Shown here: one piece after another, positions 48,180 through 59,889 of the stretch | How the letters are laid out: each line of letters begins with the position of its first letter | Position numbering within the stretch: position 1 is the stretch's first letter | Source: Heterohyrax brucei | Taxonomy: Eukaryota > Chordata > Mammalia > Hyracoidea > Procaviidae | DNA length: 64,000 nt | Assembly: GCA_028571685.1 (NCBI GenBank) | Contig: CM053144.1 | Location: 93,154,171-93,218,170, forward strand | Direction of reading: 5' to 3' | Program-made: the position numbers and the translations under genes | Notes under the pieces: model-generated | Databases searched by the model: none | What the model was told of the DNA's origin: nothing | What the model saw: only the letters and a program-made list of their open reading frames with translations

Positions 48180-48705
48180 AAATGGTTTAAACTCAATGGG
48201 ACACCATTTGGCAATAACTTTATCCACTGAAAATGTACAAAAGCATTTTGACCCAGTAATTTCACATTTGTTTTTCACCTATACATATATTCCCACATTT
48301 TAAGAAATGACATTTATAAGGATATTTATTGTGTAGCTTTACTAGTAAAAGGAAAAGATTGAATACAAGGTAAATATTCAGGAACAACAGGACTATATAT
48401 GTATGTATGAAGTTCAACAAAGAAGCATTGAAAAAAGACAAATTGTCGTCTGCATGAATTTACATTTTAGAAGGAAGAAAGACAATTAGTTAATTCATAG
48501 TACCTCAGATGGAGTAATTACTGATAGGGAACAACCTCCAATATACATTAAGTAAGGAAAAAAGGATACAAACACTGTGTACTATATAGTATTATTTGTA
48601 TGGAAAATAAAACTTAAAATACATAGTACGTGTATATATGTGTCTAAATATAAAACGTATTATACATAAATATATGAATTGTATTTTCATAGAATATATC
48701 AAAAA
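48180..48705 (+). mobile_element. Old LINE 3' fragment
   Basis: A-rich, diverged sequence with an old L1-like ordering (GACACCATTTGGCAATAAC; AACACTGTGTACTATATAG). An AfroSINE follows at 48,708. Confidence 0.5.
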
Positions 48706-48707
48706 GA

Positions 48708-48870
48708 GGAAACACTGGTGGCATAGTGGTTAAGTGCTACGTCTGCTAACCAAAACGTCAGCAGTTCAAATCCACCAAGCACTCCTTGGAAATTTTGTGG
48801 GACAGTTCAACTTTGCCCTACCAGGTCACAAGGAGTCAAAATTGACTCAACAGCAGTGGGTTGGGTTTGG
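48708..48870 (+). mobile_element. AfroSINE
   Basis: Full length; about 120 bp left of the young LTR element. Confidence 0.85.
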
Positions 48871-48991
48871 TATATGAAAAAGATACAGTGGTTAACTAAA
48901 ATGATGGAAAACAGACTACAATGTACAGTCTTTTGTATCAAGTATATTACCATTCAAAAAAGATTTTTTTTCAAAAATATTTTTAAGGCAT

Positions 48992-49490
48992 TGTTTTAGT
49001 CAGCTAGGCTGCTCTAACAGAAATACCACAGAGTGGATGGCTTTAACAAAGAAAGATTTATTCTTACACAGTCCGGTAGGTTGCAAGTCCATATTCAGGG
49101 TGTCCGCTCCAGGGAAAGACTTTCCCCTTGTCGGCTCTGGAGGAAAGTCCGGTATTGCATCAGTCATTGTCCAGGGAGTGTCCTAACGCAAGAACCTCTG
49201 GTCTGAACGACGCGCTCTGCTCCCAGTGCTGCTTGCTTGATGGTAGCGAGGTTCTCAAATTGTCCTTGGTTGTTTTTCCTTTTATTCCTTGCAAGCTAAA
49301 AGCATTAAGGGTGGGGCCAGCCATACTCCAGGGAAACTTCCCCATAGCAGGAATTCACAGCCCCACCCTAATCCTTTAACATACAGGTTAGCAAAACCAC
49401 ACAATGGAGGACAGTCCCAAGATACTGGGAACCATATCCCAGCCACGTGGCTGCACACATTTTTGGGGGGACACAATTCAAACCATGACA
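48992..49490 (-). repeat. 3' LTR (sense orientation) of the young element
   Basis: Left copy on the plus strand. Same 499 bp length as its partner, with one visible mismatch. Confidence 0.9.
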
Positions 49491-50443
49491 TCCCACCCTT
49501 TGACAACCCAAAAATCACATCACAAAAACATTTAACACATTCATCTCACCATAGCAAAATTATGTCCATCCATATAACAGAAGTCTTAAATCAGCTCCAA
49601 GTCCAAAATACAAAAACTCTTCTACATCTGTGAAACTTAGAAGGCATTAACAGGCAACAGGCAAGTCAACAGAACACATTACGTTAGCCCTAAAAGCTTT
49701 GGAAATACTCTTACATTTTCTGAGACATTCTACACAACAGCAATGCTCTCCAGACTGTAGGTATCGGCCACAGTCTCAGGTTTCTGAGTGGAGACCTTCA
49801 GCCCCGTGCTACAACTCTGCCTTCAAGGCCCACTTGGACAGAAACTCTGTCCCATCAGCTTTAGGAACACCCTAAGCCCAACTGAGTGGCAATTCCACCC
49901 TTACGAACACAGCACGCCATGGTTCCACCCTTTCAAACCCCTGAGGTCATGGCCATACCTCTTGAGACTGAGGCAGCTCAGCTTCTCAGGCTATTTGTCT
50001 CTTCAGCGTCAGCTTCCTCTGGCCGCATGGCCCGGGCCTCAGGCCCACATCTGCCCTGCCGGGCAAGTGTTCCAAAGCTCTGTAGCTCCACTGGTTTAAG
50101 TGCCTGGAGGCACCCCACTCTTGCTGGAAAGCGTCCTGCCCAAAAGCACTCAACTCTCTCACTCGGTGGGTCAGCAAGGCCGATTCAAGTGCCCAGAGGC
50201 ACCCCGTTCCGCGAGGAAAACTCTGCGCAGGCACTGACCTCTCTCGCTCCACGGGTCGGCTCCAGCACTGCCTCTGGTTCTGGTTCTGCTGCTGCTGCTG
50301 CCGCTGCTGCTGGTCCTCTGTTGTTTCTCCCCATCTGTGCCTTCTTCATTCCTTCTGAATCTTCTATCCATTCGCAGTTTCAAAGTGGCTTCCACATTTT
50401 AGGTATTTGCTAGAGCAGCACCCCACTTCCACGGTACCAATTC
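49491..50443 (-). other. Non-coding internal region of the young LTR element
   Basis: This internal sequence has no retroviral protein motif on the sense strand. A CAG/CTG-rich stretch lies at about 50,285-50,315. Two imperfect repeats of about 80 bp lie at about 50,095-50,175 and 50,185-50,260. The 175-codon open frame on the opposite strand (49,886-50,413) is antisense and shows no known domain. A related sequence recurs at about 4,690-4,870. Confidence 0.75.
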
Positions 50444-50942
50444 TGTTTTAGTCAGCTAGGCTGCTCTAACAGAAATACCACAGAGTGGATGGCTTTAACA
50501 AAGAAAGATTTATTCTTACACAGTCCGGTAGGTTGCAAGTCCATATTCAGGGTGTCCGCTCCAGGGAAAGACTTTCCCCTTGTTGGCTCTGGAGGAAAGT
50601 CCGGTATTGCATCAGTCATTGTCCAGGGAGTGTCCTAACGCAAGAACCTCTGGTCTGAACGACGCGCTCTGCTCCCAGTGCTGCTTGCTTGATGGTAGCG
50701 AGGTTCTCAAATTGTCCTTGGTTGTTTTTCCTTTTATTCCTTGCAAGCTAAAAGCATTAAGGGTGGGGCCAGCCATACTCCAGGGAAACTTCCCCATAGC
50801 AGGAATTCACAGCCCCACCCTAATCCTTTAACATACAGGTTAGCAAAACCACACAATGGAGGACAGTCCCAAGATACTGGGAACCATATCCCAGCCACGT
50901 GGCTGCACACATTTTTGGGGGGACACAATTCAAACCATGACA
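50444..50942 (-). repeat. 5' LTR (sense orientation) of the young element
   Basis: Right copy on the plus strand. The TGGTACC primer-binding-like site follows it on the sense strand, three bases (GAA/T context) beyond the LTR end. Confidence 0.9.
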
Positions 50943-51239
50943 GGCATGTATTAAGACATTCACAACCTGGCTAGTCTAAAATGAGGTCTTTTTTTCTTTT
51001 ATGTCTAATTATCTTAACTCTAGCGATATAAATATCTCAAAGAGTTACATGCATCAAGACTGTATAATAATAAATGAATTAAAGTGTAGATAAGTAAGAA
51101 GTTAAAATTCATAGTAACATGAATTTTTATAATACGTTGACACAAGTGGTGACAATACATTATATGTTATTTTAATTAAAAGCTCGTGACAATTTGATTG
51201 AATGCATTTATTAACATTAAGGCATTGTAAATATGCCAC

Positions 51240-52330
51240 AGAGACAGTGTCTGACCTCCTCTAACTTCAGAAGGAGAATCAAGGTCAACCAGCCTCAGTG
51301 ATTTCTATGAAGTAGGCATCAGATATGCCTTCCCTCTCCACCCTCTTTACCAATTCTGACATCAACCATCCCTCCACAGCCTTCTCTACTTCTCTGCTGC
51401 GTTCAATAATTTGAACAAAGGCTACAGAGAACTCACAGACCATACTCACACTACCATCAAGTCATGTCTGACTCATAGCAACCCTAGAGGTCAGGGTAGA
51501 ACTGCCCCATCGAGTTTCCAAGGAGCACCTGGCGGATTTAAACTGCCAACCTTTTGGTTAGCAGGCATAGTACTCAACCCACTACGCCACCAGGGAATTG
51601 ACAGGTTACAATTCAGGCTCAGGAACATTCGAGGGTCTAGTTCTTTCATAAGGACGATGTCTTCCTAGCAGTAGTCACAGGCACACCCCTCTCTAGCCCT
51701 AGGCCTATGCTCAGCTTTCTCTCTTCGTAGGCCAGGAAGCCTACCTTGGGGTCTCCTGCTGCCAGGTCTCTGTTGAGGATACTTGCCATCTTCAGAGTAC
51801 AGCTCACTCTCTGTCTCTCAGTCTCCTGCTTCCAGGAGCTACTCAGCACAGGGATTCCAGGACCAAAGGGCTTGCTGACCCCTGGCTGTTCTTGATGGTA
51901 GATTACCTCTATCTCTGGGGTGGCTCATTTCAATCCCAGGAAGATGCCAATTCCTTTGACAGGCTAGAAAAACCTTAATAGTGGGATTGGTCAGTTTTGT
52001 CATCCCCACTAGGCTCAAAATGACCAATCCCCAGAGGTAAAACAGGGGAATGTTGATATCACCAAAATAGAAAGACATGAATGCCTGCACTGAAAACCTC
52101 CTAGGTACAAAGAGAGAGAAAGAAGCTGTAGCACTGGAGAAAATGAGAAGCAGCAAAGGTAACAGAAACAGGACAGTGTCAGAAGATAGGCAGGAGACTA
52201 GACAGAGACAGCATGGGAGTTTCCTAGCCCACAGAGCAAAAAAACTGAGTGCTTTCAGGCAGGAAGATTGCTGGCAGTGTGAGATGCCCCCAGGTGTCAC
52301 CAGAAAAGCTGGGGTTCTCACTACCTGCCA
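51240..52330 (-). mobile_element. ERVL-type LTR-like sequence, interrupted by an AfroSINE
   Basis: The block CTGACCTCCTCTAACTTCAG through CACAGACCATACTCA, then continuing after an AfroSINE with CAGGAAGCCTACCTTGGGG, has the composition of an ERVL-related LTR read on the minus strand. The first 200 bp recur at about 4,355. It contains no coding remnant. Family assignment is tentative. Confidence 0.5.
51448..51595 (-). mobile_element. AfroSINE inside an ERVL-like LTR
   Basis: CACTACCATCAAGTCATGTC tail to CTACGCCACCAGGG head. Confidence 0.85.
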
Positions 52331-52349
52331 CTGAATCTAATCATTGAGA

Positions 52350-53210
52350 CAGGAAGTTTGGATGAGTGATCAAAAGTTTATTTGCATACTGGTATGCAAG
52401 GGGGCAGAGGAATAGCCTCATCCTCAAAGCCTGTCCAAATTTGTCAAGCAAGGTTGAGGTATTTAAAGGGAGAGGCCACAAGCAGATCAGAGGTTCTTAA
52501 GGTGCTTGAGGAGGGGGCTGGGTTCCTTCAATCCTTTGGCCACTCTAGGTCATCCAGTCATTAAGGGCTTTGCAATCTCGCAGGCCATCAACAGCCATCA
52601 ACAGCCATCAAGGAAAACAAAATGGTGCTAGGCATCACCTGGCCAGCAATGTGAAAGAAGAATGCTCAAACACAGATTACTTCCCTGTCTCCCCCAGCCT
52701 CTTGCTTAATTCCTGTATCATTAGAGCCCAATTATTGGGACAAAGCGAGTCATTCATTGCCTGTAGTTTACTGAATCTATAGTGGTGTCCCAGCATGGTG
52801 GTCTGGGGCTTCTGGAATGCGGAGGTCATGTTTTCCCCTGCTAATTAGAGGTGATCTGAACACTGCCTTTCAGGCCCTCAGTCTTAAGCACCCCTCATAC
52901 CTGGACTTTTCAGCCCCTGGTTTCACAGACACTTACTAAATTGAGCTGCAAACACTTGTCCAAGAGGAGCAGAGGCTGGGCTGAGGGCCAGAAAGAGACC
53001 TGCCTGCAGACATGGCTGAGAAGAGGCTTTCCTGATCAAAGCACTGTATCTTAAGTACTCCTTGATGCTGAATTGTAACTGTCATTTTTCTAACTAAACC
53101 TCATAATACTATTGTCTATGTGTTCCTTGTGGCCATTGCAATAAATTATCAAACCCAAAGAGAAGCAGAAGGTGCCACAGGAAGGATAGTTTGTGTCAGA
53201 AGTGGTAAAC
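52350..53210 (+). mobile_element. ERVL-like LTR ending at a primer-binding-like site
   Basis: This non-coding block ends with TTGTGTCAGAAGTGG at about 53,193-53,207, which resembles the tRNA-Leu primer-binding site of ERVL elements and so suggests a plus-oriented LTR plus leader. It includes three tandem copies of a 10 bp AGCCATCAAC-like unit at about 52,586-52,612. It is adjacent to the outer LTR of the nest. Confidence 0.5.
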
Positions 53211-53590
53211 AGACTGGAGAAAAAAGGAATGTCTTGGTTACCTAGTACTGCTGTCACAGAAATAGCACAAGTAGATGGCTTTAACAAAGAAAACTTTATT
53301 CTTACACAGTCCAGTAGGCTACAAGTCTGAATTTACTGTGTCAGCTCCGGGGGAAAGCTTTCCTTCTTTGCTGGCTCTGGATGAAGGTCCTTGTGCTGTA
53401 TCAGTCTTTCTCTGGTCAGAGATCATCTCAGCTTAGGAAACTCCAAGTTCTGCTTTCATGATGGCATGAGGTCTTCACTCTCTGCTGGCTTCTTTTTCCT
53501 TTTATCCCTTGTAGGATATTGTTGTAGCCTCTGCTGGTACCCTCAAGTTTGTTCTGAAATTCTGTCCTGTCCTGTGCCATGCCCACAATC

Positions 53591-54837
53591 TTTTTTTTTA
53601 TTTTTTCTTTAACATGACTGAGTGAAAATGTACATTCCCGTATAAATTTACATGCCCACCTATATGCAGCCTCCACTGCTCTCCCTGCCCAGTGACAGCA
53701 CACTATTCCTCTCTGCACCGTTCTTGTCTCATCCTCCCAACAGCCTCCTTTCCCCTCCTCTCCACCCACTCTCCTTCCTCCAGCCAAAGGTCAGCAGGAT
53801 GATATCCTATAGATGTATAGAACCATAAAGTGCATCCAATATATGGTCACTCTGCATTGCCAAGTCCAATCCATTCCTGTCCAAAGAGTGGACCTTTGTT
53901 ATAATTTATGGGTAAGGGCAGCATCAGGGCTGGGGGCCATGCTCTCGGGGAAACCCCGAAACCGCTGGACCGTCAATTGAGGTCTTTTAGTGGAGATCTT
54001 AGGATGCACCCCTTTTTATTCTTGTGTTGCCAGTGAGACTCAAGCTAGTGAGCTCCATCTTGTCTATCACTGGTGGTGGCCAGGTACCATCCAGTTCTTC
54101 CGGTCCCAAGTCCATGAAGGCACCCACTCTTGTGGGTCTCTCTGTCTTCTCGGTTGTCTTTACCACATGTCATTTTGGTCCTCGGTGAGCATCCATTCCT
54201 GCTGAGTTGGGACCATTTGCTGTGTCCTCAGATGGCAGCTTGGCAGCTTTTAAGACCCCAGATGCCACTCACCAATGTAGGGTGCAGAGAGCCCTCTTAG
54301 CAAAATGCTAGTTGTGACAATTGGCCTCGATTTCACCTAAGAGCATGGTCCCCTGCCTCCTGCCCCAGCTACTCTATCCTTGCAATATTGGGTTAAGATT
54401 GAAGGAGTACTCAAGTTATGCTGAAGTCCACTTAATGTTGTTCTTGTTTCTAACGTGTGCTATCACTGCTTTCTCCCAACCAGATTTCTAGCAACTATCT
54501 AAACTAAGCCCTCCCCCCTCACCCTTCCTCCCTCCCCTCCCTTGCAGCTGTCAAAGCATCTTTTCTTCTATACAGAAGTCTGTTTTTGAGATCTTATCAT
54601 AGAGGTCTCATACAGTATTTGTCCCTTTGTCGCTGACTACTTTCACTCAACATAATGTCTTTCAGTTGAAACCAGGTTAGGAGATGTTTCCTGGAATCAT
54701 CATTATTCTTTATCATTGCATAGTGCTCCATTGAGTATATGTACCATAGTTTACCTATCCATTCTTCTGTTATTGGGCATCTGGGTTGATTCCATCTTTT
54801 TGCTATCATGGACTGTGCTGCAATAAACATTCTCGTG
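53591..54837 (-). mobile_element. 5'-truncated L1 nested in the RTE, 13 bp TSD
   Basis: Flanked by perfect 13 bp duplications CATGCCCACAATC (53578-53590, 54838-54850). The poly(T) at the left is the poly(A) tail. It carries the last part of ORF2 (minus-strand peptide WIGKLWYIYSMEHYAMIKN) and the whole 3' UTR with its purine-rich tract. The youngest layer of the nest. Confidence 0.9.
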
Positions 54838-54850
54838 CATGCCCACAATC

Positions 54851-55970
54851 ATTTTTCTGCTTAAGCTCATTGTTGCAGCCACTGTGTCAATCCATCTTAT
54901 TGATGGCCTTCCTCTTTTTCACTGACCCTCCACTCTACCAAGCATGATGTCCTTCTCCAGGGATTGATCCCTCCTGACAACATGTCAGGATGCATGAGAT
55001 GCAGCCTCACCGTCTTTGGTTTCAAGAAGCACTCTAGTTATACTTTTCCCAGAACAGATCTGTTTGTTCTTTTGGCAGTCCGTGATACATTCAATATTCT
55101 TCTCCAGTGCCACAACTCAAAGGTGTCAATTCTCTTCTATTTTCCTTATTCATTGTCCAGCTTTCATATGCATATGATGCAATTAAAAAACACCATGGCT
55201 TGTATCAGGTGCACCTAAGTCTTCAAGGTGATAGTTTTAGTTTTCAACTCTTTAAAGAAGTCCTTTGTAGCAGATTTTCCCAGTGCAATGCATCTTTTTA
55301 TATTCTGACTTTTGTTTCCATGGACGCAGAACCATGGAAACAATGAAACCAAACAAAATGAAATCCTTGACAACCTCTATCCTTTCAGTTTATCATCATG
55401 TTACTTACTGGTCCAGCTGTGAAGATTTTTGTTTTCTTGACGTTGAGGTATAATCCACACTGAAGGCTGTGGTCTTTGATTTTCAACAGTGTTTCAAATC
55501 CTCTTCATTTTCAGCAAGTAGAGTTGTGTCATCTGCATAACGCAGGTTGTTAATTATTCTTCCTCCAATCCTGATGCCTTGTTCTTCTTCATGTGGTTCA
55601 CCTTCCTGGATTATTTGCCCAGCATACAGATTGAAAAAGTATAGTGAAAAGATACAACCCTGAGGCTCACCTTTCCTGACTTTAAACCATGCAGTGTCCC
55701 TTGTTCTGTTTACACAACTTCCTCTTGATCTACATACAGACTCTGCATGAGAACAACTAAGTGTTCTGTAGTTCCCATTTTATGCAATGTTAGCCATACT
55801 TTGTTAAGATCCACATAGTTGAGCGCCTTTGCATAGTCAATGAAACACAAGTAAACATCCTTCTGGTATTCCCTGCTTTCAGCCAAGATCCGTCTGACAT
55901 CAACTATGATATCCCTGGTCCCATATCCTCTTCTGAATCTGGCTTGAATTTCTGGAAGATTAATTCAATT
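54851..55970 (-). pseudogene. RTE reverse-transcriptase remnant
   Basis: The minus-strand translation includes FIDYAKALNYVDLNKVW-like sequence from RT motif 1-2 of RTE/BovB LINEs, with premature stops. It runs on to the 3' end at the far side of the L1 insertion (53,519-53,577). Confidence 0.8.
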
Positions 55971-55984
55971 CCACACTAAGACAG

Positions 55985-57262
55985 ACTAGGAAGAAGGATC
56001 TGGCTGATACTTCTAAAAATAATTAGCCAATGAAACCTTATAAATAGCAGGGGAACATTATCAGACATAGCACCAAAAAATGAACCCCCAAGGTTAGAAG
56101 TCACTCAGAACAGACTGGAGAAGAGCTGGCTCCTCAAAGTAGAGTCAACCTTAATGATGTGGATGGAGAAACACCTTTGGAGCCTTCATTTGCTGATATG
56201 GCATGACTCACAATGAGAAGAAACAGCTGCAAGCATTGATTATTAACTGGAACGTGGAATGTACAAAGTATGAATCTAGGAAAATTGGAAATCATCAAAA
56301 ATGAAATGGAATGCACAAACATTAACATCCTAGGCATTAGTGAACTGAAATAGACCAGTATTGGTCAGTTTTAATTGGACAATCATAGGATCAACTGCAC
56401 CCGGAATGAAAACTTGAAAAGGAATGGTGTTGCGTTCATCATCAAAAAGAACGTTTCAAGATCTGTTCTGAAGTACAATGCTGTCAGTGATAGGATAATA
56501 TCCATATGCCTACAAGGAAGGCCAGTTAACATGACTATTATTCAAATTTATGCACCAACCACTAAGGCCAAAGATGAAGAAATCAAAGGTTTTTACCCAC
56601 TTTTGCAGTCCAAAATTGATCAAACATGTAACCAGCATAATTACTCGCCATTGGAATGCAAAAGTTGGGAAGAAAGAAGAAGGATCAGTAGTTGGAAAAT
56701 ATGGTCTTGGTGATAGAAATGATGACGGAGATCAAACGACAGAATTTTGCAAGAACAACTATTTCTTCACTGCAAACACTTTTTTCACCAGCATAAAACT
56801 ACAGTTATATACATGGACCTCACCAGACAGAATACACTGGAATCAAACTGAGTTTATCTCTGGAAACAGACGACAGCAAATCTCCATATCAGCAGTCAAG
56901 AGAAGACCATGTGCTGACTGCAGCACAGACCATCAATTACTCATACGCAAGGTCAAATTGAAACTGAAGAAAACTAGGATAAGGGCAAAACAGCCAAAGT
57001 ACAACCTTGACAATACCCACCTGAGTTTCGAGACCATGCCAAGAACAGATTTGATGCATTGAACACTAACGACCGAAGACCAGATGAGTTGTGGAATGAC
57101 ATCAAAGACCTCATCCACGAAGAAGCAAGAGGTCGTTAAAAAGACAGGGAAAAAAGACCAAATTGGATGTTAGAAGAGACTATTAGATTTGCTCTTGAAT
57201 GTCGAGTAGCTAAGGCAAAACGAAGGAGTGACAAAGTAAAAGAACTGAGCAGAAAATTTTTA
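55985..57262 (+). pseudogene. RTE endonuclease-domain remnant (inverted 5' segment)
   Basis: Conceptual translation gives fragments such as NEMECTNINILGISELK, followed by a stop, and TIIQIYAPTTKAKDEEI, characteristic of the APE-type endonuclease of RTE LINEs. Several stops and phase shifts make it non-functional. Confidence 0.8.
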
Positions 57263-57707
57263 TTGTAGGATAAAAGGTGGTGCAAGCCACACTCCAGGGA
57301 AACACTCTTTACTTTGGAGCAGGGAGGTGACTTTAGAAAGTGTGCTACAGTCTCACCTTAATCCTCTTTAACATAATTCTATTTATTAACCACAGGCAGA
57401 GATTAGGATTTACAGCACAGGAAAATCACAAAATGGAAGGCAATCATACAATATTGGGGCAAACTGCTGCACATACTTTTTAGGAAACACAATCCAATCC
57501 ATAACAAGGGATGTCTGACCTGTTTGTTCTTCTGGCAGAAGATGTTTTCCTGAGTTTTACTGACTATGCAAACATATTCACCTGTGTAGATCATAACAAG
57601 TTAGCGGTAACACTCTGAGAAATGGGAATTCCAGAACACTTCACTGTCTTCTTGAAGAAGCTGTGCATAACAAGGGACAGCTGTTTGAACAGAACAAGGA
57701 GATGCTG

Positions 57708-58185
57708 TGCCATAGTCAGCTGGTACTGCTCTGACAGCAGCAACATGAGTAGATGGCTTTAGTAAAAGAACAGTTTATTCTTACACAGTCCAGTTGGTTA
57801 CAAGTCAAAATTCAGGATGTTCACTCCAGGAGAAGGCTTTCTTTCTTTGGTTGGCTCTGGAGGAAGATCCTTGTGTCTATGGTCAAGGAGCATCTTAGCG
57901 TAGGAACCTCAGGTCTGAAGTACACGCTGTACTCCCAGTGCTGTTTCTTGATGGTATGAGGATTCCCAAATCTCTCTGCTTCCTTCTTTCCTTCATGTCT
58001 CAAGAGACTGTCTCAAAGCACAAACCAATCTTACACACTGAGTCCCGCCCCACCAACACAACTACTGCCCATACTCCCTCATTAACATCATAGAGGCAGG
58101 ATTTAAAACATGGAGGAACATTACACAATACCAGTAATCATGGCCTAGTCAAATTGCTACACAGATTTTGGGGGGACAATCGACG
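57708..58185 (-). mobile_element. Solo LTR interrupting an RTE
   Basis: A minus-strand LTR, from the CATAGTCAGCTGG start to the TTTTGGGGGGACAATC end, lies between two pieces of a plus-strand RTE whose reverse-transcriptase region resumes at about 58,186. Ends are approximate. Confidence 0.72.
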
Positions 58186-58586
58186 ATCTACTGCATTGCT
58201 TTAAATCAGAAAAGGTGAGTGTCAGGGTTGTATTTTTTCTCATCATCTTATGCAATCTGTGTGCTGAGTAAATAATTCAAAACGATGGACTATATAAAGA
58301 AAAATGTGGCATCAGTTTTGGAGGAAGACTCCTTTAACAACTGCGACATACAGGTGACACAACCTTGTTTGCTGAAAGTGAAGAGGACTTGCAGCCCTTA
58401 CTGATAAAGATCAGAGACTGAAGCCTTCAGTGTGGATTACATCTCAACATTATAAAAACAAAAATTCTCACAACTAGACCAGTAAGCACCACCACAATAA
58501 ACCAAGAAAATAATGAAGTTGTCGAGGATTTAATTTTACTTGGATTCACAGTCAACATCCATGGATTTCAAGTGATAATGATACTG

Positions 58587-58738
58587 TGGGACAGAGCAGA
58601 ACTGTCCTATAGGGGTTCCAAAGCTGTAAGTCTACAGGGAAACAGACTGTCACATATTCTCCTGAGGAGAGACTGCTGGGATCAAACAGCTGACCTTTCA
58701 GTTAGCAGACAACTTAACCACTGCACTACCAGGGTTCC
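58587..58738 (-). mobile_element. AfroSINE (long variant) inside RTE
   Basis: CTGACCTTTCAGTTAGCAG and CACTGCACTACCAGGGTTCC; tail partly missing. Confidence 0.78.
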
Positions 58739-59117
58739 TCCTGACAGAAACAAACAAACAAAAACAGCAGTCAAGAAATCAAACAACATATTGCACTTGA
58801 CAAACTTGCTGCAGAAGACCTCTTTAAAATGTTAAAAAGCAAAGAGGTTACTTTCAGCACTAAGGTGCACCTAACCCAAGCCATGGAGTTTTAACTGCCT
58901 CATATGCATGTGGAAACTAAACAAGGAATAAGCAAGACCTATGCAGACTTGGTGCATTTGAATTATGGTATTGATGAAAAATACTGAATTACTATGAACT
59001 GCAAGAAGAATGAGCCAATCTGTCTTTGAAGAAGTACAAGCAGAATGATCCTTAGCAAGGATGGCCAGACTCAGTCTTCATCCACTTTGGATTCGTTATC
59101 AGGAGGAACTAGTCCTT

Positions 59118-59278
59118 GGAGGGAAACCTTGGTAGCACAGCGATTACGTGCTATGTTTGCTAACTAAAAGGTCAGCAGTTCTAATCTGCCAGGCCTCCCT
59201 TGAAACTCTATGGAGCAGTTCTACTCTGCCCTATAGGGTTGCCGTGTGACAGAATCGACTCGATGGCGCTGGGTGCTT
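59118..59278 (+). mobile_element. AfroSINE inside RTE
   Basis: CTTGGAG-like words flank it on both sides (about 59,113 and 59,283), a possible target duplication. Confidence 0.83.
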
Positions 59279-59499
59279 GTGGGAGTCCTTAGAGTAGGGC
59301 CTCATGCTTGGTAAAGTTGAGGGTCAGCCAAAAAGAGGAAGATACTTCAACCAGGTGGACAGACACTGTGGGTGCAACAGTGGGCTCAAACATAGCGATG
59401 ACCATGAGGATAGCACAGGATTGGGCAGTGTTTTATGCTCTTGTATGTAAGGTCTCTGTGGGTCAGAATCAACTTGGTGACACCAACCAATAAGAGTAT

Positions 59500-59573
59500 A
59501 CATACTGTTTCGTAACCCATGTAATTTCCAAGGAACAGCTGGTGGATTCGAACAGCCAACCAGGGCTTCAACA
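59500..59573 (-). mobile_element. AfroSINE fragment
   Basis: TTTCCAAGGAACAGCTGGTGG and ATTCGAACAGCCAAC only. Confidence 0.55.
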
Positions 59574-59889
59574 ATAATGGTACACACACTATTTCGCAAA
59601 CTTTTTCATCCAATAGATTGTATAGGAATACATTGTTTCATGTTGGGAAATGTAGCTCTAAATAATACAGAAAGTCTCCTAAAGTAACATTTAAGTTCTT
59701 TGAAATATTCACATATTTTAAGCTGTGTATAGAAGCCGGAAAGGTAGTGGCCTCTGCAGAGGCAACTGGAAGACCAGGGTTCAAGGGGTGAGAGAAGGGA
59801 CTTACTTAAGCCCTTTAACATGTTTTTCGGATTCCTTCAATTAGGTTCATCCGCTACAAAGCTGTTCTTACCTCCTAGGAATGCTAAAT

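Larger units (their letters stand above)
48992..50942 (-). mobile_element. Complete young non-autonomous MaLR-like LTR retrotransposon
   Basis: A 1,951 bp element in minus orientation has two LTRs of 499 bp each (48992-49490 and 50444-50942), TG...CA ends, and a 953 bp internal region. It is flanked by a perfect 5 bp target duplication GGCAT (48987-48991 and 50943-50947). By eye the LTRs differ at one position (C at 49,132, T at 50,584). On the sense strand a TGGTACC primer-binding-like site lies just after the 5' LTR and a purine tract AAAGGGTGGGA directly precedes the 3' LTR. The internal region has no gag, protease or polymerase. It carries a CAG-rich stretch and an imperfect duplication of about 80 bp. 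The architecture and 5 bp TSD fit ERVL-MaLR elements mobilised by another retrovirus-like machinery. Confidence 0.9.
53519..57262 (-). mobile_element. RTE LINE with inverted 5' part (twin-primed), TSD TTGTAGGATA
   Basis: Perfect 10 bp duplications (53509-53518 and 57263-57272) bound the insertion. From the left end to about 55,970 the sequence reads as the reverse-transcriptase half and 3' end on the minus strand; from about 55,985 to 57,262 it reads as the endonuclease half on the plus strand. Joining of the two 5' ends is the structure produced by twin priming. Stops and frameshifts break the coding sequence. An L1 lies inside it. Confidence 0.82.
53230..57506 (-). mobile_element. Old LTR split by an RTE insertion (outer layer of a three-layer nest)
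   Basis: LTR halves 53230-53518 and 57263-57506 join on the minus strand at TTGTAGGATA, the duplicated RTE target. The outer LTR has an imperfect 5 bp duplication (AGGAA on the left, AGGGA on the right). It is the oldest layer of the nest. Confidence 0.82.
57510..59510 (+). mobile_element. RTE LINE fragment (plus), interrupted by an LTR and SINEs
   Basis: RT-domain remnants read FTDYANIFTCVDHNKL-like at about 57,560 and continue after the LTR (57,708-58,185) with Y/FxxxLxAE-type sequence at about 58,215. SINEs interrupt at 58,587 and 59,118. The 3' portion (GGTCAGCCAAAAAGAGGAAG, GGATAGCACAGGATTGG) runs to about 59,510. Multiple stops. Confidence 0.75.

Noticed and set aside
49886..50413. 175-codon plus-strand open frame with an alanine run
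   Set aside because: It is antisense to the leader of the LTR element. The alanine run is just the CTG/CAG-rich stretch translated, and no start context or homology supports it.
51839..52321. 160-codon minus-strand open frame
   Set aside because: It falls in an ERVL-like LTR and has no retroviral or host protein similarity by eye.
56375..57062. Two long plus-strand open frames
   Set aside because: They are frameshifted pieces of the RTE endonuclease region, not a host gene.
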